Shown here: positions 1-12,484 of the stretch, piece after piece
How the letters are laid out: every line of letters begins with the position of its first letter
Position numbering within the stretch: position 1 is the first letter of the stretch
Assembly (NCBI GenBank): GCA_029747585.1
Contig: JAPEVF010000304.1
Location: 1-52,786 of the forward strand
Reading direction: 5' to 3'
DNA from: Pleurotus djamor
Taxonomy: Eukaryota > Basidiomycota > Agaricomycetes > Agaricales > Pleurotaceae
DNA: 52,786 nucleotides
Made by a program: the position numbers and the translations under genes
Notes under the pieces: generated by a model
The model's input: the letters and a program-made list of their open reading frames with translations, nothing else
Databases searched by the model: none
What the model was told of the DNA's origin: nothing

Positions 1-91
1 ATCCAGCGGCGCCGCCTGGGGGTGATGACCTGGTAGGCGAGGGGAAAGGGCGGCAAAAGGCGGAGGGGTGAAGAGCGAGTTGGGAGATCAT
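1..91 (-). CDS. 5' end of an unidentified gene (partial, runs off left edge)
   Basis: On the minus strand an ATG at 91-89 in a good context (AAAA before the ATG) opens a frame without stops to the window edge. It begins MISQLALHPSAFCRPFPSP and then becomes Pro/Ser/Gly/Ala rich. The roughly 100 bases upstream are pyrimidine-rich on this strand, as is common in fungal 5' leaders. The Arg/Ser/Pro-rich start with no acidic residues could be a mitochondrial targeting peptide, but this is inference. A splice donor may lie within the short piece, so even the last residues are uncertain. No family can be assigned. Confidence 0.4.
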   Translation of the reverse strand, partial: MISQLALHPSAFCRPFPSPTRSSPPGGAAG

Positions 92-672
92 TTTTAAGGT
101 TGAAGGTGGAAAGGAGCGAAGGTTTTGAGCAAAGTTAAGACCAAAGGCGTGGCTTGGACGTTGGACAGAAGCGAGAAGGCTGCGAAGCGAAACAAAGGAA
201 AAATAGCGAAAAATCAAAAATAAAAAAAAAAAATCGACAAGGCACGTCCCACGACCCGTTCAAATCACAATTCTGGCGTGCTACTCATGACACATGTGAC
301 AACTAGTCCACCGAACAACAGGGTTTATTGTCATTGGAAACGGCTTTCACAAAAAGCTACGCACGTCATATCGTGTAGGGGGTAGGTAGAGTTGTACGTA
401 CGCGAGTCGAGACTAATGATCCAACTCATGTCCATAACGGCGGCGGTGGGCACTGGGCACTGGGCAAACATATAATTTGGAATTCTCTTATCTGTCCTGG
501 CTCCGAAAACAGTGCGTCGGCGTATAGATGAAGGTATGATGACGCAGCTCGAGTCCTTGAAACACGATCGCAGGCAGTGCAGAGGGATCGAGAGGAACCC
601 TCCAAGGCGAGAGGTATGTAGTTCCGAAGGCGCCACCAACGTCCAAAGCTCGGGTTCATCCTTGATAGAGCC
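92..672. other. Intergenic region, 581 bp
   Basis: This lies between the start of the left-edge gene and the 3' end of the Gemin2 gene. It holds a poly-A-rich tract near 205-235. The purine-rich plus strand at 100-210 is the leader and promoter side of the left-edge gene. No convincing coding exon or RNA gene was seen. Confidence 0.5.
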
Positions 673-1915
673 TCAACTCGACATTTGATCCATCGGGGAC
701 ACAGGTGCCACACTTTTCAGCATCTCCTCAGCGTCCATCCAAAGATCCCGCTGCGCCCAGACTTGGGCGATGGTAGTAATGATTATCCAGCAACTGGTGT
801 TGCTCATCATGTCGTCTGTGGCAAGCCGTTCACGAATCAAAGGAGCTTCTGGCGACAGCCGTATCCGGATCAGGGCAATACAAGCCCGCGCAAGGTCGCG
901 GAGGTGGCTCATATCATCAGCGGAGACATAGTCGTCAACGCGAGCCAGCAGCGAAAATATCCATCGGGCGTGACAAGCTGTGGGTATCAGAGGCGAGGTT
1001 CCCGGGGAATCGACGAAGAGGTTGAGCCAATGCGCAAAGTACATTAACAGGTGCAGCGCCATTCTCTGTTGCGGTCGTCAGTCAACGTTGCACAGGATCG
1101 ACAAAGTCGCGATCGTACCTCATCAATATGTTCTAGCAGTGTGGGCGTTGGCTCTCTGCCATCCGGGACCGTGGCCTCCGCTGGCGCTCGCGCCCAATCG
1201 ACAACGGCTGAAGTTTGGGCCAATTCGACATCACCATCTTCGTTTATCGTCCACGTTTCTTGCCTCGGAGTGTCCGGTTCCTCACGGAGCAATTCGACTT
1301 GATGGTGAGCCACAGGATCATCAGTATACGCGCGAGTGCTTGAAATATACTTTTGTTTGTATTGCTTAGATCTTTTGGGTGGGTTCCATTCGGACTCTGG
1401 TTTGCCGGTCAGGAATGCCCACCACGCGTCTCTGTCCTTCTTCTCAGGTATGAGCTTCAACGTAGACGTGGAAGAGACGCGAATTGTGGGTTGAGTAGTG
1501 TTCTAAAGGGTATATCAATGAGTTTCCGTTGCTAATCGCCATAATACTACGTACTTGACGGAAGTGTCGAAAGCGTGTTTCGTATTTTTGTCGCCATTGC
1601 GCCGATGGCAAAGGAACGTGCGCGGGTTGATCAAGAGAGATATTGGCAGGAGTTTCTGGTTTCTCATACGGGTTCAGCGCACGGGTAACATGCGGTAGCT
1701 GGCGTGCGTCGCGTCTGACATTTTAGAATGAGATGTGCATGGGAACGAAACAAGTATGCGCCTCACCTGACCATGAACAAGTATTGCATTCCATCCTCAG
1801 GGTGCCCTGAGAAATCCAAGGGCAAATTTGCAACTGGAAGCACTTGTCTACCAAATGATATCTCTTCATCGTCAGAGTCGTCCAAGTCATAGCGCTTGCG
1901 TTTGTGGTCCTGCAT
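673..1915 (-). CDS. Gemin2 / SIP1 (SMN complex, snRNP assembly)
   Basis: Gemin2 is the SMN-binding partner that holds the Sm protein pentamer during cytoplasmic assembly of spliceosomal snRNPs. Four exons join in frame: 1915-1767, 1714-1555, 1502-1119 and 1065-673, giving 361 aa. The N-terminus reads MQDHKRKRYDLDDSDDEE, followed by LPVANLPLDFSGHPEDGMQY, matching the conserved family start. An NISL motif and an FRQ ending follow in exon 2. The C-terminal part carries WIFSLLARVDD, LRDLARAC and VWAQRDL, which line up with the helical C-terminal domain of animal Gemin2 (ALLACLE, LARRCSE, FDQRDL in the human protein). The start is the first in-frame ATG before the acidic patch. It is divergent from the 2061 gene, 145 bp between start codons. 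The match is by recognised motifs only. Confidence 0.85.
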
Positions 1916-2060
1916 TCGATCAAGAGAGAAGGGGTATTTGTATTTAGACGCCCTGCGCATTGTGGCGCCGAGTTTGTACTCACAAGTTTCCAACCACGGT
2001 CTGCCTTGTCTCTTTTTGCGTCACGCTCTACATCCGTACCTCGACGCGTAGACCTCGAAC
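1916..2060. promoter_or_regulatory. Shared divergent promoter region, Gemin2 / DUF3245-type gene
   Basis: Only 145 bp separate the two divergent start codons, so 5' leaders and core promoters of both genes must lie here. No clear TATA box was seen. Confidence 0.5.
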
Positions 2061-3203
2061 ATGGAGGTAGATGACTCAATAGATGCCGAGACTTTGCAGG
2101 CGCGAATTGACATGTCCATGTCATTCGCTCACGATCTAGTTACTTCGTGGATCAAGCCATCCAATTTGGCGCCCCGATCTACTAGGAACATCGAGGAAGA
2201 GCTTAAAGAGCACATGCGAAGACCGCCTAGGTGAGTGCCCACATCACCGAAATTGCTACCGATACAAGTCAACTACTAATCAAGGTCAGGTTGGGTGTAG
2301 GTGCAAAATTTACCGAGGCAACTAGCACGGCCAAAGATGCAGCGATGCTGAAGCAACGACTTACTTCTACGAAAGGCGGTAAAAAGCGTGCAATTGAAGA
2401 AGTTGGCCAGCCTACCTCCGTGGAGGACTCTGACTCTGACGGCGAGGAAAGCCGTGCCCATGCTATCCGGAAGAAAGTGAAGATTAACCCGCAAGAAACT
2501 CCTCGCAGAAGCACACCTCAAAGCAACACTAAACGCGTGCCTCCTGCGACCTCTCCACCGGCAGCATCAACATCAATAGCCGAAACTGCCATACCGGACA
2601 GTAACCCACCTCCTAGTAACTTCGAGACCACTGGCGAAGCATGCTCGTCGACATCGCACTCCAAAAAGAAGAAGAAGAAGCAGAAGCAAAGCGGCGATCT
2701 TGATACTGTGGTCTTGGATTCGTCCTCGGGTCAGACCTCCGCTCCTTCATCGAGCGGCCACAGGTTGATGAGCCCACATCAAGGCTCGGATACGCCCTTA
2801 GATGCTCCCCTTGGAAGTAACAACACAGGGTGTAAGACCGAATCCGTCGCTGAACAAGTTACCCCCGCCAGTACAACTTCCGGTCCATCAGATGGTGAGT
2901 TCCTCGCACTTCCTTTGGTCATTCTATTCTCACAGGATGTACATAGCTCAACCAACGACCACGCCTGACCGATCATCTCATACGGTCAACTCCAATGCGC
3001 CGAAATCCAACCCGCGGAATTCTACTAGCCCCTCAAAGGACATATTGTCTCTTCTCCGAGGTCCCCTTCTGAATCTGACTGGGCTATCAGTAGATGAGCC
3101 TGATGAAGATGCAGCGATGACTTCACCAGTCACTTCTCCTTCCAAGAAACGTCGGAGGAGGAAGAAAAAGAAGCATCTCGGAGCGCCCAATCACGGATCG
3201 TAG
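2061..3203 (+). CDS. Lys-rich nuclear protein, DUF3245-like N-terminus
   Basis: Three exons (2061-2230, 2290-2894, 2947-3203) give 343 aa. The N-terminal 60 residues contain a helical stretch with a Ser-Trp-Ile-Lys-Pro motif and end in RPPRLGVGAKF across the first splice junction. This resembles the short conserved block of fungal DUF3245 proteins, whose function is unknown. The remainder is low complexity: Ser/Pro/Thr-rich, with basic runs KKKKKKQKQ near residue 200 and KKRRRRKKKK close to the C-terminus, which look like nuclear or nucleolar localisation signals. The third exon needs the acceptor at 2946, because an earlier AG would run into a stop. The family call is moderate; coding status is well supported by two frame-consistent introns. 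Confidence 0.7.
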
Positions 3204-4271
3204 GTGTTGGACGTCTTGTCTTACATGTATGTTCATGCCATATAACTTGTTTTGGTTGCTACTTTCTCCAATATACTCATACGAGGCAAAAATCCTCGCG
3301 TAAATTGCCCGCGTGCAGTCGGAAATCGAGGGTTCAATATGTGCGATGTATTGAGTTTCAATGACTGCGATCATCGAAGAAAGATTGACTCCATGACTTT
3401 CTACGCGCATGATGACTCGTTTGTCACTAACCTGATAGGAAAATGAACGCTGCAGCATGGAACACAGGCTGAATGACACTCACTGGTTTAGAGTTGGAGA
3501 GCATCCCGAGTGCGGGGCAGCCTTCGGTAGTCGGTGGATTGCGAGGGTCCTAAGCGAGCTGGCTCTCGACAAGACGATCTGTGCACTGCAAGAGCAAAAA
3601 AAATGAATGTGATGTAAGGTAAACTACGGGCTGTCGGGCGCAGTACATTCGACAGCACGCAAAAAACGCGTCAAATAAATTTCACGGATGAGAGCAATAA
3701 CCGTGGTCGTATGGGTGAGAGTGATTTCGACAAGCCCAAAGATTGCATTCGGTCTAGGTCATCTGGCCAGGACATAGGATATACCATGGCAACTTGGATC
3801 GGGCGTGAAGTAAGACCGTGGTAGGGACCGGCGAACCAGGGGAAAGTAAAAGGGATGAATTACTGAAAGTAGATACGAGATTATGGGATAGTGGGATAAA
3901 GAATCGCGATTTTGAAGACACAATGGTGATAACTCTGTCGGATTGAAAACTAAGCCGTGCTTCGAGCACTGAGTAAGGAAATCAGTCGATAACCCACGAA
4001 AAGGCCGGACACGCGACCCGACATCAACACGTTGTGGCCCTTTCCAGCCCCTGGATTGCGCCCCTGAGATGTTCCTCACTAAGAGCAAGTCGAAGAAAGC
4101 GACAAGGCAAGTTGTATTTCACATCTACAGGTGGGTACTACTACTTCTAGCCATAAGTTGAACAACACAAAAATCCCAATGAAATAAATAAAGTAAAGTA
4201 CAAGTATAATTGATAAATATCCCAAATCCAAAAACAGAACTTTGTCAGGTCGCGTGGCAACGCGCTTCCGT
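3204..4271. other. Convergent intergenic region, 1.07 kb
   Basis: This separates the 3' ends of the 2061 gene and the 4272 gene. It is AT-richer towards 4140-4230. Short open frames occur on both strands, but none has splice-consistent neighbours or recognisable similarity. I see no RNA gene. Confidence 0.5.
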
Positions 4272-4849
4272 CTAGCGTCGGACTCTGGCTGGCCGCGACG
4301 AAGAGGTGTTGTGACGAGAATTGGTAGGTCTGGTACCTCCACCTCTAGAGCCGCTTCTCACGTTCGAATGACCTCGAGCTTTAGCCGGAGGCCGCTGCGA
4401 CTGCTGCGTCTTTTGTCTGACAACGGCACGAGATTGCGAGCGATGGACAGTCTGAGTACCCCGACGCTGGGGCGTCTGCTTTGGTTTTCGTCCAAACATC
4501 GATAATAGTCGGCCGATAGGTCCACGGTTGGAAGCTTGACGGGCCTGCCTGTCTCGCTTCCACTGTCGGATCGCCCGGGCCTCCTTCATCTCTTTGATCC
4601 CTCTCCATCTCGTCTTCTCGTCATCCAGCAGAGTGCCTGTCGAATTCCAGCATATGTCCTTTCCCGGAAAATGGAAGACATACCTCGCATCTTGGTGAGC
4701 CATCCATGCATTGAAGAAGCTAAAGGTCTTTGTCGAGGCGTGCCATCAGAATGGTACTACAAGGAGCTGGTCAGTGAATTGTGCGACTTGAAATCGACGG
4801 ATCCGGAGTTTCGTCGACTAGCACGTACCGAGGTCCATTCGATCTTCAT
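4272..4849 (-). CDS. Small basic protein, unrecognised
   Basis: Three exons were assembled on the minus strand: 4849-4829 (only 21 nt, MKIEWTS), 4756-4684 and 4636-4272, giving 152 aa. The introns (72 and 47 nt) have GTACGT and GTATGT donors and keep one open frame. The middle is helical and charged (TRWRGIKEMKEARAIRQWKR), followed by a small hydrophobic block, GRLLSMFG. The C-terminal half is a disordered Arg/Ser/Gln/Thr-rich tail ending PARVRR. The composition suggests a nucleic-acid-binding or nuclear protein, but that is inference. A variant starting at the ATG at 4703 and reading through the last intron is possible, but it would ignore good splice sites. Confidence 0.5.
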
Positions 4850-5775
4850 GATAAGTCAGAGACGACAGGGAACAGGGAAACAGAGAATGAAAGAGAAATA
4901 GAAAATGAAAGAGGTATCTGGTGGTGGAGTGAAGGGAAGGTGAAAGAAGCGACGGGGCGTCGCCGATGTGCTGCAGTACAATAAGTAGCTTACGTAATAT
5001 TAGCATGCAGGCGAACATGCTTTGGCGAGGCACGCCTTGTTTCTCGTCCATCAAAACTCGTCCACGCACAACATGCATATGGACGCGACCAAACACCTCG
5101 CTTCGAACGCGTTTTTTTTTTGTCTTTGGAGGTATGAGCTGCATATGGTCCGAGTCATTGGGGCACGGATTCTTACAAACACTAAAATGCAAAGATAATG
5201 GTTTTTGCTTATTCCGTCATACGGATGGTCCGAGCTCGAGTCAATGCCAGTATGTTTGAAGGCTCTCCTGATATACTCCACTTGACAGTGTTTTCGATTA
5301 GGCACCATTATTCGCCAGTGTTTGTGGCGAGTATGTGGTTATGACGGAGCCAACATGCCCCGATTGAGTATTGGATATACCAAGAAAGGTACTTTCTGAA
5401 CCTGTTCATGAACGCGCCTGATCTCATCGACTAGAACAGACGGAATGCTGCATAGCATCAGCGACTTGTCGCGTTACCGGCGGGAGACGCATCTTGCAAG
5501 ATCCAACGTCATCTCTTCTGTTTGCTTAGCGCCCTTGGACCAAATAAGATATTGCGCCCTCTCACTGCCATTGCAGTGCCGATCACACTGCTTTAGGATA
5601 CTCAACGCTTGCAATCTCTTTGGCAGCTTTCTCCAATGACGGACCTAATGCCGCTCGGACTCGGCTCAACCTCTTCGCCGTAATGATCAAGGTGCTGCTC
5701 GATTGCATGGGATACAAAAACGCGTCGCGTCGTCTATGCATCTCCTCAGGTCCTCGACAACCGCAGTACTCAACC
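4850..5775. other. Divergent intergenic region, 926 bp
   Basis: This is upstream of both the small basic gene and the phosphatase gene. The open frames at 5445-5775 show no similarity and no consistent splicing, although an upstream non-coding exon of the phosphatase could lie here. A T-tract sits at about 5111-5120. Confidence 0.45.
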
Positions 5776-6490
5776 ATGGGCAGCACCTGGAGAAACGTAG
5801 ACGCGATAATAGACGATAGGCTCTTCCTCGGGAAGTAAGCCCGTTGATTTCTTCTCGTCCCTCTGACATCATCGCTGACGATTTCCCCTTTTTTACTACT
5901 TTTTTCTGCAATAGTGTCACTGCAGCCCGCTCGTCCCGTTCTTTGACAGAACGTCGCGTCACCCACATACTCTCTGTTTGCACCGATGCGATACCCGCAG
6001 AGCTGGCTGAATCTGGCCTCACTCACATGCGCCTGCCGGTCGAGGATGTCGACTACGCTGACCTCCTGGTACATCTTCCGAGGGCCGTGCATTTTATAGA
6101 CCAGGCTCTCAGAGGTGGAGGCAACGTTCTCGTCCACTGTTCCCAAGGATTGTCGAGGAGTGCGGCGGTCGTCGCTGCCTACTGTAAGTCTATCATCTTC
6201 GCCTCATTCCACCGACCCCCCGAGCGTTGATAAACTATCACAGTGATGTTTTCACATCGGGTAAATATGACTCAAGCCTTGGAAATGATAAGGCGACGTG
6301 AGTCTTCAATCACCTCGTCGCGATTCTCCCAGGCTGACCGGTACGGTACGTAGGTCGTCCCCAGATATGGGTGAACCCTGGCTTCCAAGAACAGCTCGTG
6401 CTCTACGAGCTCTGCCAGTACAACCCAGGACCTAGTAATGGGATATACGTCAACTGGCGCAACACGCTCGCGCGACACCTGCCGCGTTGA
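5776..6490 (+). CDS. Dual-specificity protein phosphatase
   Basis: Four exons (5776-5834, 5915-6183, 6244-6297, 6354-6490) give 172 aa, the size of a minimal atypical DUSP. The catalytic loop VHCSQGLSRSAA contains the HCX5R signature, with the nucleophile Cys and phosphate-binding Arg. The acidic loop PVEDVDYADLL supplies the candidate general-acid Asp. The entry strand IIDDRLFLGN and the later RRRPQIWVNPGFQEQL segment are typical of the fold. Such enzymes remove phosphate from Ser/Thr and Tyr of MAP kinases or other substrates; the substrate cannot be told. No extra domain or membrane segment is visible. The start is the first ATG just before the conserved strand. An in-frame ATG at 5620 would add a poorly structured 52-residue leader. 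Confidence 0.85.
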
Positions 6491-7012
6491 TGCTTCATTT
6501 TAATACTCTTCCCGCGACGAACGGTTTCCTATTCGTTCCAAAAGTTTAGCTATATCTTTCCTCATCTCTAGCACGCATTTAAACATAGTATCATTTAATA
6601 CCTACATTCTTGTCTTAGCACTCATCATCTTTGTATTTTGTCTGTATTTTTTTGGCAATGACTCATGGCCCACCGGGCATCTTTTATGTTAATCAGTGGC
6701 AATACAACATCCGTTTCAAGGATGGTTGCAGGGCAAATGTTGTGCTTGGTAGCTATAGAGAACGAGCTATGCATGACGGGATATGTGGTGGCCGCAGTTA
6801 ACCTCCACGTATGTCGGATGACATACATATAAAAGGGCTAGTCGGAGTGCCCGTCTTGGGTTTGAAAGTTCGGGTCAGAGCGGAGTTGGAATTATTCATC
6901 TCACGCACTGAACACCTCAGCAGCCAACAGCGCCTTCTTACTCTTTACGTTCAACCTCTACTTTCTCTCTCCCTCCTCGCTTTTTTNCTCCCTCCCCTCA
7001 CTCATTCTCGCC
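6491..7012. other. Upstream region of the Arf1 gene, 522 bp
   Basis: No coding exon was recognised. A TATA-like ATATAAAAG lies at 6827-6835. A long CT-rich tract directly precedes the Arf1 start codon (about 6960-7005), a frequent feature of strongly expressed fungal genes. One N lies at 6987. Confidence 0.5.
6827..6835 (+). promoter_or_regulatory. TATA-like element of the Arf1 gene
   Basis: ATATAAAAG sits 178 bp before the start codon, which would leave a 5' leader of about 150 nt. This is inferred from the motif and position only. Confidence 0.4.
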
Positions 7013-7855
<843 letters not shown>

Positions 7856-8070
7856 TGTGATGTGTTCTTGAGCTCCCGGTACCTTACATCCTCCTGTTCA
7901 TGACCTATCATATACGTCTTTGATTCCTCATGCTCATTGCCCTTCTGAGCATGCCATTATGCGGCTTGTTTTTACCCTTATCCTTTCCGTCAGTTTTACA
8001 ATTCCTACGTGTTTTTATGACTTATAGATTGTTCATAACTGCTAAGACCGAACGACCGACTTGGGCGGGA

Positions 8071-11003
8071 TCAACGACTTTCACCTGGGAATAACCGTCC
8101 GACTGCTTCAGCCTCTTTCCTCCGCTTCTCGGCTAGTTCTCTCATGGCGGCATCACGTTGGGTTGTACCATACCTCGCGAGCTTTTCCAGCAAAGCTTGC
8201 AGCCGCTTTGGTTTGACCACGCTGTATGACTGGAGGCGAACCGCAGGGATCAGGTACTCCGGCACAACATTCGTCAATGGCACGGATGTCGTCTGATGTG
8301 CATGCACATGCGTACGTGAATAGGCGATAAGGTTGTGAACAAGCTCAGTACACGCACCAAACGAAGTTCTGTGAAGGCAGAGCACAGATGTGATCGGTTG
8401 ATCCTCTTCAGTTCATCGTCAAGAAAGTCAACATCCAGAAGAATATTGTAAATGGCGTTTTCGTTGATCATTGGGATGTTCCTCCCAGTAAGGAAATCCT
8501 ACCATATGGGACATTCAACGCTCAGCATGAGATGNACATGCGACTCCACGAAACTTACCATCAAACACTCGGCGATGTAAGCCACTGCTCCTTTGTACGC
8601 TTCGTCCTTGTATGTTTCCTTAACCACCANTGAGTCCACGACAGTTGTCAGCCAGTTGATCAGTTCGTATAGGTACATGCTNGGTGTATCTTCGCGGTTC
8701 CGCGGCGTCCAGTCGTACTCTGANAGGTCGAAGAAATCGTCAAGTTTGGACGTGATCAACTGCGTTATCCGTTCCAAGGCTCGAGCCAAGGTNGTTTGGA
8801 ACGATACNCCTGCNGATAGTTTCATCGGACATCCTCTNTTATTNAGNNATGTCAGCANCGAAAAANNAGANCANTGNAGCATTGGNANGNACCTCAAATT
8901 GGCTAGGTANCCTTCNACGATCGGGCATGCTTCTTGGAAGTACTCGAGNTTCGTTATGATTTGGGCGATCTGNGAAAGGGTAGAGGTACTNGCGAGCCGT
9001 TGTCCGATGCTCTTGCTAACGTAGTTGCTGAGGAGCGCGTCGAGNGACTANNGNACNTTCTGAGANACAGTANGCAGANNCNNTCGACNGATACTAACCT
9101 TACACANTAGTTCATCATTACGCCCAGTNTGNGANATTCCTTCTATGAACTGATANAACTTCTGTACGAACGAACGCATCTATNCGNAGCAGNANANGTC
9201 AGTGATAGNNATTNNNTGTAANTATANCNANANACTNACATCTTGACAACATAAATAGAATGTTTGTGACCAAGGGAACACCAGNGGGAGAGGCGTCCTN
9301 NTGCGAATGCNTTGTGAGAAAACAGNGACTANGGNGANGGGCAGNACNTACTCCTTGAGCAAAGTCTTCTCNTGTTCNTCAAGCCAGACNACACCCAAGA
9401 CGGAGTCCACTTCCTGAGCNGTNTCAGCTTGCAAAGGNANGTGATCNTCTTGGAGCACAATCTANGANGNNATGAGNTTNANTGNAANNGGCATGTNATG
9501 TTNNGATACATACATTTTCGAACCGACGGCAGAACTGCTTTTCGAGNAGCAGGGCGTACTTCTCAAACAGTAGCAGTAGAAAGGCGTTGACTGAGCTTGT
9601 CTGATATATTGGGGACTAAAAGATAATGATGTGAGNAACATGACGTTGGTCACNGGGTAGAGTNGACGAACCTCAAGTGTNGCCATGAAGCTNGTGAGAT
9701 ACTCTTTGGCTTGCAAGAAGGATGCAGGNTCTGTTTCNACCTGTAGGGCATTGTCNACCCCNATCGATAGNCGTGATACAACGGCTTCCCANAGTTCCTC
9801 CACGTCGCGTTCAGATCGGAATCCGTCAGTNGTCTCCAGAACTCGAGTCTCTATNATGAAGAATCCNGATATNTCTTGGGTCAGNGTNTGNAGAGNTGAG
9901 AGNGGAAGGGGACTGGGTAATATCAAGTCAGATTGNGCCTNNGNNNGATCATTAGTCAATGATAGTNANNNTCATNNAGNAAATTNACCTTTCTNTCGGC
10001 TTGATACGACTTACGCAAGTCATCNAGAGAGTTGAGGGCGGTGTAGATATGTATGCATTCATACAGTGGNCNGAAGTCCACTTTGATCTGGTCGTTGTCC
10101 AGGACGTTGACTGAGACGATCTCATAAACATNATGAAATTNCTANTTNNTGAGNGCTTACATTCGGTCTTCTCAAANGTGACTAATTCAACNGCACTACC
10201 TACGCGCAGNGTNCGNAACGAAGGATCNCGTTCGCGTCGAGACTTCCANCGTCGATTGCGCGCCTCCATACCTTCCATCGCAAGACGTCCNACTTCTGAG
10301 CTCACGTTTCGTATCTCAAGTANCCATTGTTTCATNGACGCGGTCACCGAGTCCTTGATTTGGGTGCGAAGGGANGGTAAGGANGATAGAAGATANTGNA
10401 AGAAGGGNGTCTGTGATAGCGANGTCGGAGGCATNCTCTCTATNTCCTCCANCGACTNTNATGANNNAGTCAGTNATCACAAGGCCTGNANNGTATGCAN
10501 AGATCACGNACCCGCAGTGCGCTCCANTACTTNCCAGCCTTCACCATCTCNCCGACGCGATTGACGACGTCAAGAACACGCAAACATGCTTGAAGCGAGT
10601 CAATTCCTTCGTCNAGNTTGGCTGCNGTCTTCCTCGTTCGNAGNANNGCTCTCTTCTTGTCGACCAANCCACGGCCCAGTTGAGACACATTGGCATCAAG
10701 NGACGATATGTTCTCNTTCATNTTGTCAGTGTAGGACTTGACGGTAAACATNGTCGANACTGATGATATGAAGTCTTGGTAGTTATCCGCGCATATTTTC
10801 TCTATTTCAGCGTCCTTNGCTTCTATCAGGCTCTGTAGCGTGCGCAGGTAAGCTTCTTGCTGTCTGTTTGTGTGAATCTGCTTGATGATGGGGCCNAGTT
10901 GTTCCAAGTTNTCTGAAGANGAAGAAGGGTCGAGNAGNTGNATTTGTTGTAGCTGCTGGTCGATGTTGTCGGTGGTGAACTGGGGTCGTCGTCGCGGTGG
11001 CAT
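8071..11003 (-). CDS. sec15: Exocyst complex subunit Sec15
   Basis: Sec15 is the exocyst subunit that receives the Rab GTPase Sec4 on secretory vesicles and helps tether them to the plasma membrane. The N-terminal part shows the coiled-coil segment with KDAEIEKICADNYQDFI and DSLQACLRVLDVVNRV, matching the family (human EXOC6 has DKEIEKMC). The C-terminal domain has KLDDFFD, SEYDWTP and LYELINWLTTVVDS, followed by VAYIAECLM, the most conserved Sec15 block. The frame ends at 8071 after a basic helical tail. About 60 Ns fall in the gene. Many sit in frame as single unknown residues, but intron and exon borders in 8900-10500 cannot be fixed. The start ATG at 11003 opens MPPRRRPQFTTDNIDQQLQQ. It is divergent from the HAD phosphatase gene. 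Confidence 0.9.
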
Positions 11004-11106
11004 GATCGGTCGGTTNAAGGGCGCTGTGTCTATTTTTAGTTGACCGTTTGCCTACTTCAGCTTTGGCGCCCACGTGGGAGCAGGCATTGCTGANTTTCCT
11101 ACCAAG
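11004..11106. promoter_or_regulatory. Shared divergent promoter region, Sec15 / HAD phosphatase
   Basis: The region is 103 bp between start codons. No TATA box is evident and two Ns are present. Confidence 0.45.
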
Positions 11107-12275
11107 ATGGTGACCTTGATCGTCGATGCTGTGTGAGTTCNTTGTTGGCCTGAGAANCTGATCTAATGAAATCNGCAGGCTATTCGATATGGATGGAACC
11201 CTCCTCGACTCCACTGCAGGTGTGGTCGGGGCTTGGGAACGGTTCAAGGAAACNTACCATGGNATTGATGTCCANAAGATTNTAGACAGTGCGCAAAATN
11301 GCNNCNTGNNCATCNATTNCATCCCGAGCTAANNCAAATACCCTAATTTAGCGGCCCATGGTGTTCGGACGGTCGACAACCTCAAAAATTACTGTGGTAT
11401 CACCGATCCNGATGANCTCGAGGTGCGACTCTTGATGACCGACCAATGNACCAGGCTTTAATTATTTGACGCGTCAAAATGTAGCGCGAGGCGACCCGCT
11501 TCGAGAAGGCCATCGTCGAAACATCCACACTCAATGGCCGCCAGGGCATCGTCAAGCTCCCAGGAGTTAGCGACATCATGGAGAAGGTATCCTAGTTATT
11601 CTCTATCTCTGGCTGTATTTCAGAACATCTCATGATTATATATCTCAGCTCGAGCCAACCCTTTCCAACGCTCAGCAATGCTGGGCCATATGCACTTCCG
11701 CGACGAAAGACTACGCTACCAGTGCCCTCGCTATTGCTGGTATACCCGTACCCAAGGTGCGGTTCTNCGCTTCTATCTTCCGTACAAAGGATATCCTATC
11801 CGTAATATGCTAGGTCTTCGTTGCTGCTGAAGATGTGGAAAAGGGCAAGCCTTAGTGAGTCATAAAATGAGCCCCACTGAATGNCCGAGTTAAGTGTCCC
11901 GAAACATAGCCCAGATCCTTACCTACTCGGTGCGAAGCTCTGTGGTGTTCAACCAGAGAACTGTGAGTTGTACACACCATATCACTGATGACATCCTGAC
12001 CATATATCAAGGCATCGTCATCGAGGATGCACCGAGTGGCATCCGCAGTGGGAACACTGCAGGGTGTAAGACAATAGGTTTGTTGACTACCCATACGAAT
12101 GCNCAGGTCGAGGATGCCAAGCCCACATACATCGTCAATAATCTTGCCAGGTGCTCCTCCACTGGACAACTCTGCTAACCTTCGTCCAGTACTAACACGG
12201 TTCTTTAGCGTCAAGATGGAACCAACAGCAGATGGGAAGGTCCAAGTAACGATAGAATCAGTAGAATCCTCGTAA
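11107..12275 (+). CDS. HAD-family phosphatase (glycerol-3-phosphatase / 2-deoxyglucose-6-phosphatase type)
   Basis: Residues from about the tenth on read LFDMDGTLLDST, HAD motif I with the nucleophile Asp and the acid/base Asp. Motif II is CTSATKDY, the conserved Lys is in EKGKPYPDPYLLGA, and motif IV is VIEDAPSGIRSG. Together these are typical of the Gpp1/Dog1 group, which dephosphorylates glycerol-3-phosphate or small sugar phosphates in the cytosol. About eight exons are needed. The first is short (11107-11132), ends inside the codon preceding Leu-Phe-Asp, and joins 11179. The last begins after an acceptor near 12210 and ends with a Glu/Ser-rich tail at the TAA. Ns at 11254-11449 obscure exon 2 to 3 borders. 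The exact substrate is not determinable. Confidence 0.85.
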
Positions 12276-12484
12276 CAACCATATAGAATATAGAATACTT
12301 AGACACACGCGACGACTTAGATCCGCATTCTTCTAGAATAGATATTCACTATGAACTCACAGTAAAAAAATGTCTACCTACATATCGGAAACTAGGAGCA
12401 AACGAGAAGCAAAGACGGAGCAAAGAATCATATACGTGTAACCAATGGTATGCAATAAAGTGAATCCAGGTTTCCAAGGGGCAT

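Noticed and set aside
3300..3350. GGTTCAAT stretch resembling a tRNA B box
   Set aside because: No acceptor or anticodon stem can be folded around it and no matching A box is present.
5583..6146. 187-codon open frame antisense to the phosphatase
   Set aside because: It crosses two introns and the catalytic exon of a clearly conserved phosphatase on the other strand and resembles nothing.
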